11,258 nucleotides of DNA from an uncultured Collinsella sp. (lineage in GTDB: Bacteria > Actinomycetota > Coriobacteriia > Coriobacteriales > Coriobacteriaceae): the NCBI GenBank assembly GCA_958372035.1, contig CATXML010000025.1:1-11258 (forward strand). Direction: 5' to 3'. Positions 5,557 through 11,258 of this stretch are shown in pieces. The position numbers and the translations under genes were made by a program. The notes beneath the pieces are model-generated. The model had not been told where the DNA came from. It worked only from the letters and a program-made list of their open reading frames with translations, and did not search any database. Each line of letters begins with the position of its first letter. Position 1 is the stretch's first letter.

Positions 5557-5590
5557 CATTTGCTGCAACGCAACAATCTTGTTCTAAGAA

Positions 5591-5627
5591 GGGCGCTCTG
5601 GGAAACCAGGGTGCCCTTTTGTTTTTT
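5591..5627 (+). terminator. Intrinsic terminator of the rpsF operon
   Basis: An 11-pair stem (GGGCGCTCTGG with CCAGGGTGCCC, GAAA loop) is followed by TTTTGTTTTTT, 34 nt after the rplI stop. Confidence 0.92.
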
Positions 5628-5738
5628 GCGCTGAGTGAGTGTCATGGTGAACGTTGCGTCGAAGTCCTATATACGGGACCGTTCATCCGTTTCGTTCGGT
5701 GATGATTGGCGGCGCGTGGCGCGTTTTGGGACCGTGGC

Positions 5739-5747
5739 TGATACTAT
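5739..5747 (+). promoter_or_regulatory. Possible extended -10 promoter of dnaB
   Basis: TGATACTAT matches an extended -10 (TGn plus TACTAT) 33 nt before the dnaB start. A -35 is not evident. A promoter somewhere in 5628-5780 is expected, since a terminator separates dnaB from rplI. Confidence 0.35.
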
Positions 5748-5780
5748 GGATGCTCGCAAGCGATATGAATGAGGATGCTC

Positions 5781-7172
5781 ATGGCATACGACGATAGGGA
5801 GACCGGGCTGACGGTTGAGGACCGCGGCTCAAAGTTGGGTCTTCCCCAAAACCAAGATGCAGAGGCCAATGTGCTGGCCGCTATGCTGCTATCGCCCGAG
5901 GTGGTCGAAGAAGCCCAGGTCGAGCTGCAGCCCGATGACTTCTACCGGCCCATTCATAAGACCATCTATACCGCGATGGTCGATATGTACAACAGCCGCA
6001 TTCCCATCGACTCCATCTCGCTGATCGATTACCTGCGAAGCATCAACAAGCTCGATGCCGTGGGCGGCGAGGCGTACATTTTGGAGCTGATGGGTCAGAC
6101 TCTGTCGCTCGTCAACTGGCAGCACCATGCCGCCATCGTTCGCCGCGATTCGATGCTGCGCGAGCTGATCGGCGCCACCAACGAGATCAACGCGCTGGCA
6201 TATAACGCCCCCACCGATACCAAAGAGGTCGTGGAGCTAGCCGAGAGCAAGCTGCTCAAGGTCACGGCGCGCGAGGTCAAGTCGAGCTACAAGACTTTGA
6301 CCGAGTTTATGGTCGAGGCCTATAACGAGGCCGAGGAAGTGTGCCAGGCCGGCGGCCAGGCTGCGGGCGTGCCCACGGGCTTCCCGTCGCTCGACCGTAT
6401 GCTCATGGGTTTTCGCGAGGGCCAGCTCATCATCATCGGCGCCCGCCCTGCTGTGGGTAAGACGTCGTTCGCCCTGAATCTGGCGCTCAACGCTGCCGCT
6501 GCCGGTTATACCGTTGGCTTCTTCTCTCTGGAGATGTCGGGCAAGGAAATTGCCCAGCGTCTGATTTGCGCCTACGCCATGATCTCGATCAGTGACTTCC
6601 GCATGGGCCGCATTAGCCCCGAGCAGTGGGCCAATATCAACGAGGCCACGCAGACCTTGTCCAAGCTCGATATTCTGATTGACGATACGCCCGGCACCAC
6701 AGTGACCGAGATTCGCGCCAAGAGTCGTCGCATGCTCCACAACAAGGAGAAGGCCATCATCATCCTGGACTACCTGCAGCTGGTGAGTCCTCCGCCGGGA
6801 CGCCGCTCCGAGAGCCGTACCGTCGAGGTCTCCGAGATGTCGCGTGGTCTGAAGATCATGGCCAAGGAGCTCAAGATCCCGCTGATCGCGCTGTCGCAGC
6901 TCTCGCGTCAGGTCGAATCCCGTACCGGCAAGCGCCCGCAGCTTTCCGACCTTCGTGAATCGGGCTCCATCGAGCAGGACGCCGATATCGTTATGTTCTT
7001 GGACCGCTCCGCCGACGAGGCCGAAGCCTCGCGCGATGATCGACCCGACGAGGGCGTTACGCGTATCGTCGTGGCCAAGAACCGTTCGGGCCCGATCGGC
7101 GACGTCGACCTGATGTTCCTGCCGGCATCCACCAAGTTCTATGAGCTTGATGGGGCGCATGCCGAGGAGTAG
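5781..7172 (+). CDS. dnaB: Replicative DNA helicase
   Basis: A 463-residue hexameric helicase that unwinds DNA ahead of the replisome using ATP. Residues ~20-125 form the N-terminal domain (QNQDAEANVLAAMLLSPEVV, DFYRPIHKTIY). Residues ~195-455 form the RecA-like domain: Walker A GARPAVGKT (220-228), catalytic Glu in FSLEMSG (E251), Walker B IIILDYLQL (D330), SQLSRQVE (372-379), DLRESGSIEQDAD (390-402), and the arginine-finger region KNRSGPIG (433-440). Length is normal and no intein interrupts the usual insertion sites. Of three in-frame ATGs (5769, 5775, 5781) the last was chosen because TGAGGA lies 5 nt upstream of it. Its place after rpsF-ssb-rpsR-rplI is the common bacterial order, but the terminator shows separate transcription. 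Confidence 0.97.
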   Translation: MAYDDRETGLTVEDRGSKLGLPQNQDAEANVLAAMLLSPEVVEEAQVELQPDDFYRPIHKTIYTAMVDMYNSRIPIDSISLIDYLRSINKLDAVGGEAYILELMGQTLSLVNWQHHAAIVRRDSMLRELIGATNEINALAYNAPTDTKEVVELAESKLLKVTAREVKSSYKTLTEFMVEAYNEAEEVCQAGGQAAGVPTGFPSLDRMLMGFREGQLIIIGARPAVGKTSFALNLALNAAAAGYTVGFFSLEMSGKEIAQRLICAYAMISISDFRMGRISPEQWANINEATQTLSKLDILIDDTPGTTVTEIRAKSRRMLHNKEKAIIILDYLQLVSPPPGRRSESRTVEVSEMSRGLKIMAKELKIPLIALSQLSRQVESRTGKRPQLSDLRESGSIEQDADIVMFLDRSADEAEASRDDRPDEGVTRIVVAKNRSGPIGDVDLMFLPASTKFYELDGAHAEE

Positions 7173-7199
7173 GACAGGCGCCCGTTGCACGGGTATACT
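7171..7199 (+). promoter_or_regulatory. Promoter of purA with palindrome in the spacer
   Basis: AGGACA (7171-7176), 17 bp, TATACT (7194-7199). The -35 overlaps the dnaB stop codon. The spacer holds a perfect inverted repeat CCCGT-TGC-ACGGG (7181-7193), a possible repressor site. Confidence 0.6.
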
Positions 7200-7216
7200 G
7201 GGAATGTTTTGTGCTT

Positions 7217-7239
7217 CTGCGTGCCGGCGTGGCGCGCAG
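7217..7239 (+). promoter_or_regulatory. purA leader hairpin
   Basis: A 9-pair GC-rich stem (CTGCGTGCC with GGCGCGCAG, one G-U) with a 5-nt loop lies in the untranslated leader, 26 nt before the start codon. There is no U run. A function is not established. Confidence 0.4.
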
Positions 7240-7256
7240 ACAGTCCATGAATGTAA

Positions 7257-8552
<1,296 letters not shown>

Positions 8553-8574
8553 TCGGGACTATTTGGTTATTGCG

Positions 8575-8630
8575 ATATACCCCTTTGCAGCCCGGACGGG
8601 CGGCCGAGGGGTATATTTGCTTGCAAAGGG
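8575..8630 (+). promoter_or_regulatory. Two mutually exclusive hairpins in the purA-purD gap
   Basis: Hairpin A pairs ATATACCCCT (8575-8584) with AGGGGTATAT (8607-8616) without mismatch and holds an inner GCCC/GGGC stem. Hairpin B pairs CCCTTTGCA (8581-8589) with TGCAAAGGG (8622-8630), also perfectly. Both need 8581-8584, so only one can form. Hairpin A is followed by only a weak T-rich stretch, so it is at best a poor terminator of purA. The layout recalls an attenuator or RNA switch before purD. No known riboswitch class was recognised. Confidence 0.5.
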
Positions 8631-8670
8631 CTCGCGCGGAGCGGGCCATTCATCCATAGAGGAGGCACCC

Positions 8671-9975
8671 TTGAAGGCGGACACTCAAACCATCGACATC
8701 CTGTTGTTGGGCAGCGGCGGCCGCGAGCATGCTCTGGCAGCCAAGCTCGCAGCATCACCGCGCGCCGGCAAGCTCTACATCGCGCCGGGTAACGGCGGCA
8801 CCGCGAGCTGCGGCGAGAACGTTGTTCTCGACGACTGCGATCCTGCGGCCGTGGCGGCGTTTGCGCAGAGCCACGGATGCGGACTCGTGGTAATTGGCCC
8901 CGAGGCTCCGCTCGTGGCGGGCGTGGCCGACGCCGTGCGCGCGGCAGGTATTCCCTGCTTTGGCCCGGGTGCCGAGGGCGCCCGGATGGAGGGTTCCAAG
9001 CTGTTCTCCAAGCAGCTCATGGAGCGCGCCGGTATTCCGACGGCAGCCTACGGCTCGTTTACCGACGAGGCTTCGGCTCTTGCTTATGTGCGTGAGCAGG
9101 GCGCTCCGCTGGTCGTCAAGGCCGACGGCCTTGCCGCGGGCAAGGGCGTTATCGTGGCGACCGAACTTGAGCAGGCCGAGGAGGCCGTGCGCGAGTGCTT
9201 TGGCGGCACCTTTGGCGATGCCGGCAACACCGTGGTTATCGAGGAGATGCTGACCGGCCCCGAGTGCTCGCTTTTGGCCTTTACCGACGGCAAGACCGTG
9301 CGTCCCATGGCCACCTCGCAGGACCACAAGCGCGCGCTCGAGGGCGACAAGGGCCCCAACACCGGCGGCATGGGTGTCTACAGCCCGGTGCCCATCGTGA
9401 CCGACGAGGAGCACGCCACCATGGTGAAGGTCATGGAGCAGACCGTTGCCGAGCTTGCTGCCGAGGGCATCGACTACCGCGGCTGCCTGTACGGCGGCTT
9501 TATGCTCACGCCCGCCGGCCCCAAGGTGCTGGAGTTCAATGCCCGCTTTGGCGACCCCGAGACACAGGTCGTGCTGCCGCGCCTTAAGAACGACCTGGTT
9601 GAGGTCATGCTGGCCTGCGCCAACTGTGAGCTCGATCAGATTGAGCTCGACTGGCGTGACGAGTGGGCCGTGGCCGTTGTCCTGACGAGCGCGGGCTATC
9701 CCGGCAGCTACGAGAAGGGCAAGGTCATCACCGGTATCGCCGATGCCGAGGCCATGGAGAACGTGACCGTGTACCATGCGGGCACTGCCGTGGTGGACGG
9801 CCAGCTCGTGACCAATGGTGGCCGCGTGCTTGCCGTGACCGCTCTGGGCGACACGTTCGAGAACGCTCGCAACCTTGCCTACGAGGCCTGCGAGAAGATT
9901 GATTTTGAGGGCAAGACCCTGCGTCACGACATCGGCCTGCGCGCGCTACGCGGCCGCGACGCCTGGGATGCCTAA
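8671..9975 (+). CDS. purD: Phosphoribosylamine-glycine ligase (GAR synthetase)
   Basis: A 434-residue ATP-grasp enzyme joining phosphoribosylamine, glycine and ATP to form GAR, the second step of de novo purine synthesis. The N-domain shows LLLGSGGREHALA (11-23) and VIGPEAPLVAG (74-84). The ATP-grasp part includes SKLFSKQLM (109-117), VVKADGLAAGKGV (148-160), NTGGMGVYSP (230-239) and the metal-binding LEFNARFGDPE (287-297). The C-terminal domain completes it. The start is TTG at 8671: a strong AGAGGAGG site lies 5 nt upstream and the protein begins at the usual place. The frame continues upstream into purA, but that part covers the purA end and the leader hairpins. The unusual start and structured leader hint at translational control. 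The Nudix gene follows after 21 nt. Confidence 0.97.
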   Translation: MKADTQTIDILLLGSGGREHALAAKLAASPRAGKLYIAPGNGGTASCGENVVLDDCDPAAVAAFAQSHGCGLVVIGPEAPLVAGVADAVRAAGIPCFGPGAEGARMEGSKLFSKQLMERAGIPTAAYGSFTDEASALAYVREQGAPLVVKADGLAAGKGVIVATELEQAEEAVRECFGGTFGDAGNTVVIEEMLTGPECSLLAFTDGKTVRPMATSQDHKRALEGDKGPNTGGMGVYSPVPIVTDEEHATMVKVMEQTVAELAAEGIDYRGCLYGGFMLTPAGPKVLEFNARFGDPETQVVLPRLKNDLVEVMLACANCELDQIELDWRDEWAVAVVLTSAGYPGSYEKGKVITGIADAEAMENVTVYHAGTAVVDGQLVTNGGRVLAVTALGDTFENARNLAYEACEKIDFEGKTLRHDIGLRALRGRDAWDA

Positions 9976-9996
9976 AATCCGAGAGGAATGAGACGG

Positions 9997-10692
9997 ATGG
10001 ACGAGAAGAACGAAGAGCTCGTGGACGCGCAGATCGTCGAAGAAGATAGCCGCGCGTACGGACACGCCGAGGGCGAGCCGGGTGGCGAGGTTGTCGACGA
10101 GCCGATGCTGGTGCTGGGCGATGACGACCCGCACGATGCCGAGCTGCACGAGAAGATTCTTTCGGAGGAGTGCGCCTGGAAGGGCAAGATCCTCGACGTC
10201 CACCGTCTTGAGGTTGAGCTGCCCAACGGCCACCGTAGCGCCCGCGACATCATTCGCCATCCGGGCGCGGCGGCCGTTGTGGCGCTGACCGAGAGCGGCA
10301 AGATTGTGCTGGTGCGTCAGTACCGCACCGCCATCGACCGCGTGACGGTCGAGATTCCCGCCGGCAAGCTCGATCCAGGCGAGGACCCGCTCGATTGCGC
10401 CAAGCGCGAGCTGCACGAGGAGACGGGCTTTAGGGCCGGCCGCATTCGTTTTTTGACGTCGATTGTCACGACCTGCGGCTTCTGCGACGAGATCATTCAT
10501 ATCTACCTGGCCACCAAGCTCGAGTTTGATGCGCCCAACCCCGATGATGACGAATTCGTCAACGTTGACCTGGTACCACTGCACGAGCTGATCGACGCCG
10601 TGCTTGACGGCAAGATCGAAGACGCCAAGACCGTCGTGGGCGCCTTGGCCTGCGATAGCATCGCGCATCGACTTGGTGGAGCCGAACTGTAA
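9997..10692 (+). CDS. Nudix hydrolase, ADP-ribose pyrophosphatase (NudF-like)
   Basis: A 231-residue protein. The Nudix box is complete, G123 to F145: GKLDPGEDPLDCAKRELHEE followed by TGF, with Glu138, Glu141 and Glu142 for metal binding. CAWKGKILDVHRLEVELPNG, HPGAAAVVAL and VLVRQYRTAIDRVTVEIPAG match the ADP-ribose pyrophosphatase subfamily, which splits ADP-ribose into AMP and ribose 5-phosphate. The latter feeds PRPP and purine synthesis, which would suit a place 21 nt after purD in one transcript (inference). The first ~50 residues are an acidic, probably disordered extension not found in typical ~180-205-residue relatives. The ATG at 9997 was chosen because AGAGGA is 9 nt upstream; the ATG at 9988 directly abuts that site. 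Confidence 0.9.
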   Translation: MDEKNEELVDAQIVEEDSRAYGHAEGEPGGEVVDEPMLVLGDDDPHDAELHEKILSEECAWKGKILDVHRLEVELPNGHRSARDIIRHPGAAAVVALTESGKIVLVRQYRTAIDRVTVEIPAGKLDPGEDPLDCAKRELHEETGFRAGRIRFLTSIVTTCGFCDEIIHIYLATKLEFDAPNPDDDEFVNVDLVPLHELIDAVLDGKIEDAKTVVGALACDSIAHRLGGAEL

Positions 10693-10731
10693 CGAGCGGG
10701 GATGATCCCGCAGGTTTGTATAAGTCAGCGA

Positions 10732-10829
10732 AAGTGCTCCATTTGAGACAAGGTGGCCTAAAAGAGGAGGGAAGCGTATGGATATGCGCGACCGACGATT
10801 GAAGGCCAGATTGTCCAAATGGAGCACTT
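10732..10829 (+). repeat. Long inverted repeat with a ribosome binding site and ATG in its loop
   Basis: Left arm 10732-10751 (AAGTGCTCCATTTGAGACAA) and right arm 10811-10829 are complementary over 19 bp with a single bulged A. An inner TGGCCT/AGGCCA pair (10754-10759, 10803-10808) extends the stem. The 43-nt loop contains AGAGGAGG (10763-10770) and an ATG at 10778, whose frame runs without a stop into the ABC transporter gene. It may be a palindromic repeat element or a regulatory leader. Confidence 0.7.
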
Positions 10830-10845
10830 GCAGCGTCGAGACGAA

Positions 10846-10867
10846 ACGCGGTTTGGTAAAACCGCGT
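10846..10867 (+). promoter_or_regulatory. Perfect hairpin just upstream of the ABC transporter ribosome binding site
   Basis: ACGCGGTTT pairs with AAACCGCGT around a GGTA loop. The stem ends directly before AAGGTGATT and the ATG at 10877, so it could hinder or present the ribosome binding site. No U run follows. Confidence 0.6.
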
Positions 10868-10876
10868 AAGGTGATT

Positions 10877-11258
10877 ATGTTTAAGAGGTTTTTGTCGTAT
10901 TACAAGCCCCAGATGGGGCTTTTTGTTGCCGATACTGTTTGCGCCCTGGTGCTTGCCGCCATCGATCTGGCGTTTCCTATCATTCTGCGCAATCTGACCG
11001 GCGGGCTCTTTACCCAGGGTCAGGCTGCGATTATGCAGGCGCTCGGTATGATCGCGGTTGGCCTGGTACTGATGTATGCCATCCGTTGTGCCTGTCGCTA
11101 CTTTGTGAGTTACTGGGGCCACGTGATGGGCGCGCGTATGGAGTCCAAAATGCGCGAGGACCTGTTTGACCAGTATGAGCGCTTTAGCTTTGCGTACTTT
11201 GACCGCAACAGCTCGGGCGACATGATGAGCCGCGTGGTCAACGACCTGTTCGATATCT
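10877..11258 (+). CDS. ABC transporter (exporter type) permease/ATPase, N-terminal part, cut by window end
   Basis: 127 codons are visible. MFKRFLSYYKPQMGLF followed by hydrophobic helices (~14-36 and ~52-76) and then MESKMREDLFDQYERFSFAYFDRNSSGDMMSRVVNDL is the typical start of a type I exporter half-transporter (ABC_membrane domain), with the first cytoplasmic loop and coupling-helix region. The ATP-binding domain would lie beyond the window. The substrate cannot be told. The ATG at 10877 has AAGGTGAT upstream and gives the usual N-terminus for this family. An in-frame ATG at 10778 with a stronger AGAGGAGG site would add 33 basic residues (MDMRDRRLKARLSKW...) encoded by the inverted repeats. 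Its codons (CGA, AGA, TTG) are unlike those of the neighbours, so I favour the shorter form. Transcription may come from the purD-Nudix unit or from a promoter in the 185-bp gap. Confidence 0.85.
   Translation, partial: MFKRFLSYYKPQMGLFVADTVCALVLAAIDLAFPIILRNLTGGLFTQGQAAIMQALGMIAVGLVLMYAIRCACRYFVSYWGHVMGARMESKMREDLFDQYERFSFAYFDRNSSGDMMSRVVNDLFDI

Noticed and set aside
3793..5568. 591-codon open frame on the minus strand
   Set aside because: It is antisense to rpsF, ssb, rpsR and rplI, whose protein families are certain; its Leu/Gly/Val/Asp-rich translation is typical of the reverse strand of GC-rich genes.
5781..7172. Intein in dnaB
   Set aside because: The Walker A and later motifs run without interruption and the length is normal.
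8553..8670. Known purine or PRPP riboswitch upstream of purD
   Set aside because: The conserved sequence blocks of those classes are not recognisable; only alternative hairpins can be supported.

Overview
The window looks like chromosomal DNA from a high-GC actinobacterium of the class Coriobacteriia, most likely Collinsella or a close relative. This is an inference from the G+C-rich codon use, the block rpsF-ssb-rpsR-rplI-dnaB followed by purA and purD, the TTG starts with strong Shine-Dalgarno sequences, and the general look of the proteins. It was not checked against a database.

Left third (1-3380), all genes on the minus strand. From the left edge there is a partial exported bactofilin-like (polymer-forming cytoskeletal family) protein, a TRIC/UPF0126 membrane protein, and a DUF559-type (PD-(D/E)XK-like) protein of lower GC. 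The DUF559 gene sits between two direct copies of a 55-bp imperfect palindrome. Next come three perfect hairpins in tandem, ending 21 bp before a 25-nt copy of a tRNA-Ser 3' end. After these lie two intact tRNA-Ser genes (anticodons CGA and GGA), each with its own terminator-like hairpin, and one strong promoter upstream of the pair.

Middle (3380-7172), plus strand. About 500 bp without a gene holds the divergent promoters for the tRNAs and for the replication/ribosome operon. The operon encodes S6, SSB, S18 and L9 and closes with a strong intrinsic terminator. The replicative helicase gene dnaB follows, probably with its own promoter.

Right third (7173-11258), plus strand. purA (IMP to adenylosuccinate) has a recognisable promoter and leader hairpin. 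purD (GAR synthetase) starts with TTG after a gap holding two mutually exclusive hairpins. A NudF-like Nudix hydrolase lies 21 nt after purD. The window ends in the 5' part of an ABC exporter gene whose leader contains a ~98-nt near-perfect inverted repeat with a strong ribosome binding site in its loop.

The protein-coding content is mostly ordinary core genome. The unusual material is in the intergenic DNA: the paired palindromes around the DUF559 gene, the hairpin cluster joined to a displaced tRNA 3' end, and the structured leaders before purD and the ABC transporter. I found no CRISPR array, no transposase and no integrase in the window.
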